37,741 nt of DNA from JBFHDX01 sp041584475 (GCA_041584475.1 JBFHDX010000027.1:1-37741), one strand, 5' to 3'; shown: positions 13,874 through 21,520, numbered from the stretch's first letter. The notes: a model not told the origin generated them from the letters alone. Program-made: numbers and translations.

Positions 13874-14593
13874 TTGCAGATCGTGCCCGTAATCGATCTC
13901 AAGCAAGGCAATGTGGTCCATGCTCGATCGGGGCAGCGCCACCTCTACGAGCCGGTCCGCTCGCTGTTGTGCGACGGCAGCGACCCGGTGAGCGTGGTCG
14001 GCGGCCTGCTCGAGCTGTTTCCGTTTCCGGTCCTCTACATCGCCGATCTGGATTCGATCGCCGGCGGGCCGGGACACGAGCGCGTGCTCGAGCGGATCAA
14101 CACGGAATTCCCGCCGCTGCAGCTCTGGGTCGATTGCGGGATATCCTCCGCCGCGGCCGGTTCCGCCTGGCTCGCCCGCGGGCTGGGCGAACTCGTCGTC
14201 GGATCCGAGACGGTGGTGAACGCCGGCGTGCCGGGTGAAATCGTGTCCGAGGAGGGCGACGCCGCCGTGATTCTCTCGCTGGATTTCAAGGACGGGCGCT
14301 TTCTCGGCCCGAAACGGCTGCTGCGCGAGGCCGACCTGTGGCCCCGGCGCGTCATCGTCATGACGCTCGGCCGGGTCGGAAGCGATGCCGGACCGGATTT
14401 CGCGTGCATCGACGCGATTGCCCGGCGTCACCGGGACAAACCCATCTTTGCCGCGGGCGGCGTTCGCAACGTGAACGACTTGCACGACCTTGCATCCAGA
14501 GGCGTGGCCGGAGTCCTGGTGGCGAGTTCGCTGCACGACGGCCGGATCGGCTCGCGCGATATCGCCGGGATCAGTCGCGCCGGTGCTCGCTAA
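13874..14593 (+). CDS. HisA/HisF-related TIM-barrel protein of the H4MPT island
   Basis: A 239-residue barrel of the HisA/HisF-related family seen with H4MPT genes. IVPVIDLKQGNVVHARSGQR matches the HisA N-terminus, with the Asp and Lys of the first strand; LYIADLDSIAGG, LWVDCGISS and PIFAAGGVRNVND are the phosphate and catalytic strand motifs. True histidine-pathway HisA is larger in motif set and lies with his genes, so a role in methylofuran or H4MPT synthesis is more likely; the reaction is unknown. It starts with TTG at 13874, with GAGG 6 bases before it. A strong terminator follows 7 bases after the stop. Confidence 0.78.
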   Translation: MQIVPVIDLKQGNVVHARSGQRHLYEPVRSLLCDGSDPVSVVGGLLELFPFPVLYIADLDSIAGGPGHERVLERINTEFPPLQLWVDCGISSAAAGSAWLARGLGELVVGSETVVNAGVPGEIVSEEGDAAVILSLDFKDGRFLGPKRLLREADLWPRRVIVMTLGRVGSDAGPDFACIDAIARRHRDKPIFAAGGVRNVNDLHDLASRGVAGVLVASSLHDGRIGSRDIAGISRAGAR

Positions 14594-14600
14594 CCGCAGC

Positions 14601-14633
14601 CCTGCCCCGCCCCCGGCAGAGGGGCGGGGCAGG
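14601..14633. terminator. Strong terminator between the HisA-like gene and fae
   Basis: A perfect 13-bp GC-rich inverted repeat, CCTGCCCCGCCCC (14601-14613) and its complement (14621-14633), with a 7-base loop. It starts 7 bases after the HisA-like stop and about 120 bases beyond the fae stop on the other strand, so it can serve both convergent genes. There is no T tract; stem strength makes it likely nevertheless. Confidence 0.7.
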
Positions 14634-14665
14634 CACCGGTTCGACCGTCAATCGCCCGCGACGCT

Positions 14666-14755
14666 TCAGCGCTGCTTCCTGAAGCCGCCAAACAGTCTCG
14701 CAAGCCAGCCGCCGGGCTTCGCCGGAGGTGCCTCCGGCTGCGGACTGTCGTCCTT
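14666..14755 (-). other. 29-codon protein-like extension in frame after the fae stop
   Basis: Directly after the fae TGA (14756-14758) the same frame stays open for 29 codons, ending in TGA at 14666-14668. It reads KDDSPQPEAPPAK, then PGGWLARLFGGFRKQR. This is a proline/acidic linker followed by a basic amphipathic helix, of the kind found as a targeting or membrane-contact tail. There is no start codon in it, so it could be expressed only by stop read-through, or it is the remnant of a longer Fae. Chance open frames of this length are common in GC-rich DNA, so confidence that it is real is low. Confidence 0.25.
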
Positions 14756-15265
14756 TCAGGCGGCCGCGAACGGATGCGACACGGAATTGCGCTGGGCGAC
14801 GACCTCCGAGGCCTTGGGTTCGCCGGCAACGGCGCGCGCCAATGCTTCCTTGGTCGCCCGATAGTTGAAGTCCTGGATCTTCTTGTCGTCCGCCGCTTCC
14901 CAATGGATGAAGACACCGACGGCGATGAACAGGTCGTCGGCCTCCTCGGCGGGAATGATGCCCTCGGCGACGCTGTCGGCAACCGCCTTCGCCACCGCAT
15001 GCTGGGCCGGCCCGAACATCTGCACCGCCTGCTTCGCCCCCTTGATGGTCACCTTGTTGAACATCACGGTGTTGGGCTTGCACATCAGGTTGGGCGCCAC
15101 GACCGCCAGCAGCGACGTGAAACCGTCCTTGTTGTTCGTCAAAGCGTTGCAGAATGCGGCCTCGGCTGCGCTGCCCCTCGGGCCGACAATCAGGTCGATA
15201 TGGGCGACCTCGTTACCCTCGCCAATCAGCGACTCGCCCACGAGCGTCTTCGTAATCTTGGCCAT
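14756..15265 (-). CDS. fae: Formaldehyde-activating enzyme
   Basis: A 169-residue cytoplasmic enzyme that condenses formaldehyde with H4MPT to methylene-H4MPT. The full family sequence is present from AKITKTLVGESLIGEGNEVAHIDLIVG, where His22 is the conserved catalytic histidine, through FTSLLAVVAPNLMCKPNTVMFNKVTIK and IFVHW-like IAVGVFIHWEAAD to RNSVSHPFAAA. The length matches known Fae. The start at 15265 is preceded by GGGAGGACTGAAAGAA; an alternative start six codons earlier lies upstream of that site. The gene is set apart from its upstream neighbour by a 253-base region with a structured leader element (15315-15369) also found before xoxF, so formaldehyde capture and methanol oxidation may be co-regulated after transcription starts. 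Confidence 0.97.
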   Translation of the reverse strand: MAKITKTLVGESLIGEGNEVAHIDLIVGPRGSAAEAAFCNALTNNKDGFTSLLAVVAPNLMCKPNTVMFNKVTIKGAKQAVQMFGPAQHAVAKAVADSVAEGIIPAEEADDLFIAVGVFIHWEAADDKKIQDFNYRATKEALARAVAGEPKASEVVAQRNSVSHPFAAA

Positions 15266-15314
15266 TTCTTTCAGTCCTCCCAAACCGTGAAGCTAAGTGG
15301 ATTAGTAATGGATG

Positions 15315-15369
15315 CCGTCTTCTCGTTTGCAGCACTTGGGGCTGAAGCAACCGCCAAGCCGGTTGACGG
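15315..15369 (-). promoter_or_regulatory. Candidate structured leader RNA (riboswitch-like) upstream of fae
   Basis: Read as fae mRNA, this 55-nt element has outer stem CCGUC (15369-15365) with GACGG (15319-15315); 5' internal strand AACCG (15364-15360); inner stem GCUUGG (15359-15354) with CCAAGU (15339-15334), including one G-U pair, and a 14-nt loop; 3' internal strand GCUGCAAACGAGAA (15333-15320). Compared with the xoxF copy, the outer stem and both internal strands are identical except one base, while the inner stem has three pairs where both partners changed (U-A to C-G, C-G to U-A, A-U to G-C). The element ends 50 bases before the fae start codon. The loop segment UUCAGCCC could also pair with GGACUGAA at the fae ribosome binding site with one mismatch. 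Confidence 0.7.
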
Positions 15370-15380
15370 ACAGCAAATTC

Positions 15381-15469
15381 ATTGTCCCGGCGCGCATCGA
15401 ACGACTTGCGGCGCCCGCCGACCATGCGGTTCGGCCGACGGACGTCTTCGCCTTTGTGCACGGGACAAT
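15381..15469. repeat. 9-bp inverted repeat flanking the fae promoter region
   Basis: ATTGTCCCG (15381-15389) and CGGGACAAT (15461-15469) are perfect complements separated by 71 bases, immediately upstream of the fae leader element. The spacing between centres is 80 bp, close to a whole number of helical turns, as expected for two half-sites of a looping regulator. They could also close a long-range RNA stem if transcription starts beyond 15469. Confidence 0.45.
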
Positions 15470-15518
15470 ACGCCGAACATGGTAGTTTGACTTCGCCGGT
15501 TACAGCAAGTCCGTAATT

Positions 15519-16361
15519 CTATTTGCGGTCCCGCTCGAGTGCGTCGGCGAAGAGGCTGGCCACGCAGAGATCGGCGCTCGTGCCCGGATTGAGCCCCCGA
15601 TCCTTCAGGTCACGATCGAATACCGCCAGGTCCCGGCGCATGGTGGTCGGGTCCTCTGCGCGAACCAGCCGTGCGAAAAAGGGCTCCGCCTGTCGCCGCA
15701 GCGCCTCGGCGCTTGCCGCCCCGAACTTGCGGGACACGTGGCTGTCCGGATAACGCGCGAGAAAGCAGAGATAGGTGGCGGCCGCCGCCCAGGCCGCATC
15801 TTTCCAGCGTCTCCTGGCGCGGCGCAACGTCGGCACGCCCTCGTCGAATATCTCCGCGTAGCCGTTCGCGTACTGGCGCGCCACGAGGTCGCGCGCGGCC
15901 GCAATCGCCATCGCCTCCCGCAGCGACACGGTCGGCGTATCGCGGACGTCCTGCATCGTGCTGTCGCCCAGTCCGCCCGGGGCTGCGAGGCGGATCGCCT
16001 CGAAGGCGGCGACCGCGTCCCGGATATCGAGATCGTCGAGCACCGCCTGCAGGCGGACACGCAGATCCGACGCGCCGTCGCTCAGCGCCGCATGCGCCAG
16101 CGGTGCCGCGAGCAGGATGATGCCCAGATTGGTATTGCAGCCGACGCTGCGCTGCGTTGCCCGGACGGCCGCGAGGATGCGCCGGCCGACCGACAGGCCC
16201 GGCGCCGTGAGCGGCGGCGCCGAGGCGTCGCAGCTGGCCTCGAAATCCGCCACGGTCATTCCGGCGCCCGGCGCGTGCACGTGCACGTTGCCGGGTTTCA
16301 GGGCCTGCATCTCGATGTGGCAGGCGGTGCGGAACGCGCGTTCGACGTGGTCGTTCCGCAC
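15519..16361 (-). CDS. Triphosphoribosyl-dephospho-CoA synthase-family protein (CitG/MdcB-like) of the H4MPT island
   Basis: A 280-residue protein of the CitG/MdcB family. HIEMQALKPGNVHVHAPGAGMTVADFEASCDA is the hallmark N-terminal motif (KPGNV...H), followed by VGCNTNLGIILLAAPL and GLNPGTSADLCVASLFADAL near the C-terminus, matching the family's G-T-NxG and PGxxAD motifs. CitG makes the prosthetic-group precursor for citrate lyase from ATP and dephospho-CoA. There is no citrate lyase or malonate decarboxylase here, and homologues are regular members of H4MPT clusters, so it probably transfers a ribosyl-phosphate-type unit in cofactor synthesis; this is inference. I use the GTG at 16361 with GGGGAA just before it. 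The gene follows the ATP-grasp gene by 20 bases. Confidence 0.78.
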   Translation of the reverse strand: MRNDHVERAFRTACHIEMQALKPGNVHVHAPGAGMTVADFEASCDASAPPLTAPGLSVGRRILAAVRATQRSVGCNTNLGIILLAAPLAHAALSDGASDLRVRLQAVLDDLDIRDAVAAFEAIRLAAPGGLGDSTMQDVRDTPTVSLREAMAIAAARDLVARQYANGYAEIFDEGVPTLRRARRRWKDAAWAAAATYLCFLARYPDSHVSRKFGAASAEALRRQAEPFFARLVRAEDPTTMRRDLAVFDRDLKDRGLNPGTSADLCVASLFADALERDRK

Positions 16362-16381
16362 TTCCCCTGTTCCCCCTCCCC

Positions 16382-17284
16382 TCACGCCGCGAGACCCGCG
16401 GCCGCGACGATGCCGTCCGCGACGATGCCGGCGATGTCCATCGGATTCACCTGCTGCAGGCCGGCCCATGACGGCATGCTGTTGACCTCGAGCACCAGCC
16501 AGTTGCCATCCTCGTCCTCGATCAGGTCGACACCGGCGAGAGCGGCGCCGACGGCCGCCGCCGCCGCGACGGCGATCTCGGCGGGCCGCCCGTCCCGCCC
16601 CAGCGTCTCGGCGCGCGCGCCTTGCCGGATGTTGGTTATCCAGCTGCTGCCGTGGCGGACCATCGCCGCGATCACGCTGCCGTGCGAGACGAGATAACGC
16701 CTGTCGCGCCAGCCGACGCCGTCCACGGTCCTCGCGCAGCGCACGAAACGCTGCAGGTAATAGACCCCGGCGACCGCGTCCGGTGGCGGCAGATCGCCCG
16801 GACCCTCGATCATCCGCAGGCCGCGTCCCTGCGCGCCGAACAGGGGCTTCAGAACCAGCGGCCGCTCGCGCCCGGCCTCCACTTTCGCGACGGCGACAGC
16901 CGCCTCGTGCCGATCGCACACCCAGGTGCGCGGGGTGGCGATGCCGCAGCGCGCAAGGTGAAAGCTGGTGGCCGACTTGTCGACGCAGCGTTCGATCGCG
17001 CGCGCCGCGTTGCAGACCGGGACGCCGCATGCCTCGAGCGCATGCAGGATGCCAAGCCGGAGCGTCACCTCCTCGAAACTGCCCGCGGCGATGAATCGGA
17101 CGACCGCCGCTGCCGGCAGATCGGCACCGAAACCGGGCAGGCAGAGCCCGTGCGTGGCCCCGCCCACGTCGAAGCTGCAATCGTTCAGTGACAGCGCAAC
17201 GCACCGGATTCCACGCTCCTCGAGCGCGGTGAGGAGGCTGCCGGGCCGTTCGGTGAAGAACGCGATGCGACGACGGCCGGTCAT
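16382..17284 (-). CDS. RimK-type ATP-grasp ligase of the H4MPT island
   Basis: A 300-residue ATP-grasp protein of the RimK/MptN type. RPLVLKPLFGAQGRGLRMI is the ATP-lysine and glycine loop, and LIEDEDGNWLVLEVNSMPSWAGLQ has the Glu-x-Asn metal site. RimK-type ligases add glutamate to carboxylates; in methanogens MptN adds glutamate to H4MPT. In Methylobacterium-type islands the gene after mch is such a ligase (called orf7), with a presumed role in H4MPT side-chain synthesis. I use the ATG at 17284; a TTG three codons earlier is possible and neither has a good ribosome binding site, consistent with coupling to mch, which ends 57 bases upstream. Confidence 0.8.
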   Translation of the reverse strand: MTGRRRIAFFTERPGSLLTALEERGIRCVALSLNDCSFDVGGATHGLCLPGFGADLPAAAVVRFIAAGSFEEVTLRLGILHALEACGVPVCNAARAIERCVDKSATSFHLARCGIATPRTWVCDRHEAAVAVAKVEAGRERPLVLKPLFGAQGRGLRMIEGPGDLPPPDAVAGVYYLQRFVRCARTVDGVGWRDRRYLVSHGSVIAAMVRHGSSWITNIRQGARAETLGRDGRPAEIAVAAAAAVGAALAGVDLIEDEDGNWLVLEVNSMPSWAGLQQVNPMDIAGIVADGIVAAAGLAA

Positions 17285-17341
17285 CGAGCGCAAGGCGGCG
17301 CCCCGGCGCGCGGCGCAGGCGAACCCGGTCGGCGCCCTCGC

Positions 17342-18337
17342 TCAGTCATCGTTCGCCGCTCCCCCGAACGACCGGTCGAGCAACGCCTCGTCGCATTCTC
17401 CCCGACGAAAGCTGCGTCCGCTCTCGACGGCCGTGACGGTGACCTCCGCGGGGCTGAACAGCATCGGATCGATGGCGAAGAAATCGCCGTCATACGACCG
17501 GAACGTCTCGGCGAAGGGCCGACCGTAATCCCGCGACGCGGCGCTCGGCAGTTGGCGCGCGAGGTCGCGTGCGCCGTGGTCGTCGCCGCTGACGAAGATG
17601 TGGACGTTGCCCCCGTAGAGGATCGCATCGTTGGTCCGACCCATGGCGGAGAGGAATTCGTTGCCGGGCGGAGGGAGCGGAGCGCAACCCATGCCGTCGA
17701 CGATCCTGTCCAGCGGAAACCCGAGCGCGTGGACCTTGTGGAGCGCAACCTCGAGCACCCGCGCGACGATTTGGACGGTGCCGGCGAGGCTCTTGGTCGG
17801 CGTCAATATGACGGTCAGCCGGTCCGCCGCGATGCCGCAGTCGCGCACAATCTTCTCGATGACGGGCGCCGGCGGCGGCCGGTCCACCTCGAGGACTAGG
17901 CACGTGCTGTCGGCGCGGTCCTCGTAGCCGAGCTCGTCGAACAGCGGCTCCCTGCGGGCGAGCGCCCGACCCGGTCCCGATCCGAGCGCATGAAACGCGC
18001 GCGACCCGTCGTCGTGCGACAGGCTCCACCCTGCATACTGGCTCGCGAGACAGGCGAGAACCGGATTGGCGGTGTGCACCGCCAGCGACCACGCCCACTT
18101 GCGGAACCGATGGTCGGGGACGAGGGCGACGCTGCCGAGACCGGCCATGCAGATCTCCGCAATTCGGATGCCGGCCGCGATCCCGCCCGGGCTCCGGATG
18201 CCCGCGTCGACGATGGTGGCGCCGCCCGGCCCGCGCTCGATCGCGATGCGCAGCCGGGGCGCGAGCTCGACGAGACCCGCGACGAGCGGTGCAGCGCTCG
18301 CATTGACGCTCGGCCAGTCATGCGCGGCTGACGACAT
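17342..18337 (-). CDS. mch: Methenyl-H4MPT cyclohydrolase
   Basis: The 331-residue enzyme hydrolyses methenyl-H4MPT to formyl-H4MPT in the cytoplasm. Family motifs: SVNASAAPLVAGLVE at the N-terminus, DAGIRSPGGIAAGIRIAEICMAGLG, AVHTANPVLACLASQYAGWSL, GMGCAPLPPPGNEFLSAMGRTNDAILYGG and the C-terminal MLFSPAEVTVTAVESG. Length and motifs match archaeal and methylotroph Mch throughout. It lies between two ATP-grasp genes in the order known from other methylotrophs and is probably co-transcribed from the mptG promoter. The ATG at 18337 has a GGCGGAG-type site before it. Confidence 0.96.
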   Translation of the reverse strand: MSSAAHDWPSVNASAAPLVAGLVELAPRLRIAIERGPGGATIVDAGIRSPGGIAAGIRIAEICMAGLGSVALVPDHRFRKWAWSLAVHTANPVLACLASQYAGWSLSHDDGSRAFHALGSGPGRALARREPLFDELGYEDRADSTCLVLEVDRPPPAPVIEKIVRDCGIAADRLTVILTPTKSLAGTVQIVARVLEVALHKVHALGFPLDRIVDGMGCAPLPPPGNEFLSAMGRTNDAILYGGNVHIFVSGDDHGARDLARQLPSAASRDYGRPFAETFRSYDGDFFAIDPMLFSPAEVTVTAVESGRSFRRGECDEALLDRSFGGAANDD

Positions 18338-18357
18338 GTCGCGCTCCGCCTCCAGTC

Positions 18358-19503
18358 CTAGGTCAGCCGCTCGAATTCGGCTGGCGCGGGAATATTTACC
18401 TGTCGCGTTCCACGGGGCCGGAGTCCCGTCAATATGCGCCGGGCCCGGTCGATGGCCAGCTCTCGGGCCGCGGTCGGCTCGCCGGCGTCGGCACGGACCG
18501 TACAGATCGGGTCACCCGCCCGGATCACCGAGCGGGGTTCCGGAATGTCCGCTGCCCAATCGGACCAGAAATCGACGGTCGGCGCGACGAGCCGCCGGTC
18601 GGCATAGACGATGGCGCCGGCACTGGCGCGCACCGGCCGATGCCACGCCGACGGCAATTTGCCGGCGCAGGCGTCGACGTGCAAGCCGAACAGGCTATCG
18701 GAATAGGCGTGGTCGAAGGCGTCCACCGTGGCGCCGGGCCTCGGATTCACCTCGAGCAGGCTGAAGCCGCGATCGTCGATCAGAAGATCCGCGCTGTTCG
18801 CCCCGACCAGCCGGCATTCCCGCACCAGACGCTCGATCGATGCGACGATCATCGCATGGACCCGCGCGCTCACGACCGCCGGAAACACGACACCGCCGAA
18901 GCGGAAGGTCCTCTCTCCGGGACCCGGATCCGACCATTGTTCGCTGAGCCCGAGGACGACGGCCGATGCCCCGTCGGCGAGGAACAGCGCCGAGACCGGC
19001 CGGCCGCGAAGGTTACGCTGAAAGTACATGCTCCCGTCATCCGGTGCCGATCGCGCCGGCCGGATATGCGCGCCGCCGGCACCCCCGATCCGCTTGGCGA
19101 GCCAGCCCCGCGGTTGGGCCGGACGCTCGAGCGTCGTCGCCGGGTAGGGGATGTCGAGTCGATCGAGCATCGGGAAGAAGCTCGCAGGGTGCTTCAGCCG
19201 TCGCACGATCGCCGGAGGGTTCCCAAGAAGAACCCTGCCCTTTGCCATGCGGGCAAGCAATCGCGTGCGCCGGTCGAAGCCGGAACCGTAAACGATGGGC
19301 AACGGAGCGGGCGCGAGCCGTCCCGCGGCCGTCACGAGTGCACCGCTCCTGAACCCCGATCGCAGCGAGCCCGCCGCCCGCACGCTTTTCACCGCAAGGG
19401 CGCGCGTGTCGACGTCGTCGAACAGGTCGATCACGGCGACGCGATAACCGGCTCTTCGGGCCGACGCCGCCAGCGCCCTGCCGGAAATCGCCACGACGAG
19501 CAT
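18358..19503 (-). CDS. ATP-grasp protein of the H4MPT island (orf5-type)
   Basis: The 381-residue protein has an N-terminal domain (MLVVAISGRALAASARRAGYRVAVIDLFDD) and an ATP-grasp core: GWLAKRIGGAGGAHI for ATP binding and FSLLEVNPRPGATVDAFDHA for the metal-binding Glu-Asn. It corresponds in position to the gene between mtdB and mch (orf5) of Methylobacterium-type islands, a ligase of unknown substrate required for or linked to H4MPT. The start is uncertain: ATG at 19503 begins the conserved N-terminus, whereas ATG at 19542 would overlap the mtdB stop by 14 bases and add 13 residues, as in translational coupling. The ligase class is certain; the substrate is unknown. Confidence 0.8.
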   Translation of the reverse strand: MLVVAISGRALAASARRAGYRVAVIDLFDDVDTRALAVKSVRAAGSLRSGFRSGALVTAAGRLAPAPLPIVYGSGFDRRTRLLARMAKGRVLLGNPPAIVRRLKHPASFFPMLDRLDIPYPATTLERPAQPRGWLAKRIGGAGGAHIRPARSAPDDGSMYFQRNLRGRPVSALFLADGASAVVLGLSEQWSDPGPGERTFRFGGVVFPAVVSARVHAMIVASIERLVRECRLVGANSADLLIDDRGFSLLEVNPRPGATVDAFDHAYSDSLFGLHVDACAGKLPSAWHRPVRASAGAIVYADRRLVAPTVDFWSDWAADIPEPRSVIRAGDPICTVRADAGEPTAARELAIDRARRILTGLRPRGTRQVNIPAPAEFERLT

Positions 19504-19528
19504 GTCGGGGCCCGTCGGCCGCAGGTTC

Positions 19529-20425
19529 CTATCCGGCAACATCGCGGGCCATCCGGAACGCATCCGTGAAGTCCAAATAGACCGGCTTGTCCGCTTCCAG
19601 CATGGTCCTGAACAGGCGCTGCTCGACCTGGTACTTGATATTGCCGATCGTCAGCGCGCCGATGCCGACCGCATCACTGTTTTCCAGGGGACTGCCGTCG
19701 GCCATGACCTCGACGCCCTCGGCGCCCGCCGGCGGGACGGCGTTCACGTCGGCGACGACGCGCAGCGACGTCGCCCCGGCAATCTGCTCATTGCTGAGGA
19801 TCTGCGTCCCGGCCCGGCCGGCGCAGAGCGCGATGTCGGCTTCCATGAGCAGGCCCGTCTTCTTCGCTTCGCTCGACGCGTCGGCCGCCGTCAGATCGAC
19901 CTCAAACCTTTGCCGCGCCTCGTCGGCCCGCGCCTTCACGCGGGTTATGCCGTCATAGCCGGCCAGCGTGACCCGCGCCTGTTCCCGGGCGGCGATGATG
20001 GCGGCGGCGAACCCAACGATGCCCGTCGCGCCGAAGACCAGGACGCGCTTTTCGGCCAGCCCGGCCTCGCCCGCCCGCGCGAGTTGCCGCTCGAGGCACG
20101 CGACCATTGCCGCCGCGGTCGTGAACGACCCGGCCGGGTCGGCGAACACGGACACTTCGAACGGCGGCACCATCGCCTTGCGCGCCGCCTGCAGCATGTC
20201 GAGGGCGAGAATCGCGTCCCGCCCGCCGATGAAGACTCCCGTCTTCCTGGCGCCCTTGGGGCCGCGCGAAAAGATCGCGTCCTGCACGAGCCCGGCCACT
20301 TCTCCCGGCTCGACCGAGGTATAGGGGAGCACGGCACCATAACCCGCGTCGAGCGCCATGTTGACGTCGAACGGGCTGACGTGCTTGAGCGGCGTCAGCA
20401 TGTGCAGAATGAACGGATCGGTCAT
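19529..20425 (-). CDS. mtdB: NAD(P)-dependent methylene-H4MPT dehydrogenase
   Basis: The 298-residue enzyme oxidises methylene-H4MPT to methenyl-H4MPT. HMLTPLKHVSPFDVNMALDAGYGAVLPYTSV is the pterin-site N-terminal motif and KRVLVFGATGIVGFAAAIIAA the dinucleotide-binding Rossmann loop; DVNAVPPAGAEGVEVMADG and GIGALTIGNIKYQ are family-specific. It is closer in motif and context (within the H4MPT island, after mptG) to MtdB than to serine-cycle MtdA, which would lie with serine-cycle genes. The gap to mptG is 72 bases. Confidence 0.94.
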   Translation of the reverse strand: MTDPFILHMLTPLKHVSPFDVNMALDAGYGAVLPYTSVEPGEVAGLVQDAIFSRGPKGARKTGVFIGGRDAILALDMLQAARKAMVPPFEVSVFADPAGSFTTAAAMVACLERQLARAGEAGLAEKRVLVFGATGIVGFAAAIIAAREQARVTLAGYDGITRVKARADEARQRFEVDLTAADASSEAKKTGLLMEADIALCAGRAGTQILSNEQIAGATSLRVVADVNAVPPAGAEGVEVMADGSPLENSDAVGIGALTIGNIKYQVEQRLFRTMLEADKPVYLDFTDAFRMARDVAG

Positions 20426-20497
20426 GCCTCGTCCCCGCTCCCGCGCATCGGCCGTCGTCCGGGTATCCGCGCACGCGGCCGGCCGAAGCCGGACGGC

Positions 20498-21520
20498 TCA
20501 TCCCTGCTCGGCATCAACGCTCTCCCGAACCTCGACCTGGCCCCCGACGTTGCTGCCACGGCAGATGGCGAATTCCAGCCCGGCATCCGCAGCCCATCGC
20601 AGCCGCGCGGCGGCGACCAGCTCCTTTGCCGTCGCGACGCCGTCGACCAGCGCGAAGCCGGTCGGGCCCCACGAACTCTGGCCGATGCCGGCGATGCCGT
20701 TGGACCTCAGCCAGTCCAGCACGCCGGCGACGCGCGCACTCGCATAGCGCCCGCCCTGGACCGGCGCGAAATGATCGCCGACCGCACGCTGCAGCGTCGC
20801 GACGGCGCGTCCGAACGCGTCGATGTTCGCCTCCGCAATGGCGGGCAGGGCGCGCATCAATACGACCCGGCAGAGCTCGGCGGCCAGCGTCGCCGGAAAC
20901 GAGGCCAGCTTCGCGAACGCCTCGGTTTCCTTGGCGCCGTGAATGCCGCGGAAGCCGTGATCGAGGATCAGCACGATGCGCCATTTGGCCGGAAAATCGA
21001 AGCGGGCCAGGATGGGCGGCGTAGCGTCCGCGTCGGCCTTGCCACCGTCGAGGAGGACGCCACCGCTCTCGAACGCGCCGATGCCGATCCCCGAGCGCTG
21101 TCCGCGATCGAGGATGCGCGCCACGACCCGCGGCGCGAGATCCAGCCCCTGCAGCCGGGCGACCGCAATACCGGTGGCGAGCGCGAGCTGGGTGCCGGAA
21201 CCGAGCCCGGAATGCTGCGGTATCGCCCGTTCGACGTCGATGCGGCAGCGGTTGTCGAGGCCGAATCCGGCACCGATTCGCTGCGCGAAGGTAACCGCCC
21301 GATCCGCCGACGGGCCGTCCGCGCGCAGGGAGCCGCCGGCCCGAGCGACAACCCTGGTGACGGGTTTCTCGAGCGTTATGCCCAGGCCACCGAAGCGGCG
21401 CCCGAGATCGCCGTTGAGATCGAAAAAACCGAGATGCAGACGTGCCGGGGCCGTTACCGCCACGGCATCAAGAACTCGTCGAGTCTCGCGCCTCGACAGG
21501 TCTAAGTTACCCCCAGTCAC
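20498..21520 (-). CDS. mptG: Beta-ribofuranosylaminobenzene 5'-phosphate synthase
   Basis: A 340-residue GHMP-kinase-fold enzyme that condenses 4-aminobenzoate with phosphoribosyl pyrophosphate, the committed step of H4MPT synthesis (orf4 in methylotrophs). Motifs: TAPARLHLGFFDLNGDLGRRFGGLGITLE, the PQHSGLGSGTQLALATGIA glycine-rich loop of the GHMP family, RSGIGIGAFESGGVLLDGG and GIGQSSWGPTGFALVDG. The start is taken at GTG 21520; an internal GTG 19 codons later (VAVTAPARLHLG) would also open the conserved part, and neither has a strong ribosome binding site. It is the first gene of the minus-strand H4MPT run and is divergent from the pterin dehydratase-like gene. Its 4-aminobenzoate substrate is made by pabAB 5 kb away. 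Confidence 0.93.
   Translation of the reverse strand: MTGGNLDLSRRETRRVLDAVAVTAPARLHLGFFDLNGDLGRRFGGLGITLEKPVTRVVARAGGSLRADGPSADRAVTFAQRIGAGFGLDNRCRIDVERAIPQHSGLGSGTQLALATGIAVARLQGLDLAPRVVARILDRGQRSGIGIGAFESGGVLLDGGKADADATPPILARFDFPAKWRIVLILDHGFRGIHGAKETEAFAKLASFPATLAAELCRVVLMRALPAIAEANIDAFGRAVATLQRAVGDHFAPVQGGRYASARVAGVLDWLRSNGIAGIGQSSWGPTGFALVDGVATAKELVAAARLRWAADAGLEFAICRGSNVGGQVEVRESVDAEQG

Noticed and set aside
15430..15455. A degenerate second leader element upstream of the first in the fae region (GAAGACG, then GTCCGTCGGCCGAACCG on minus)
   Set aside because: The order of the pieces is wrong, and there is no inner stem or full 3' internal strand. Treated as chance similarity.
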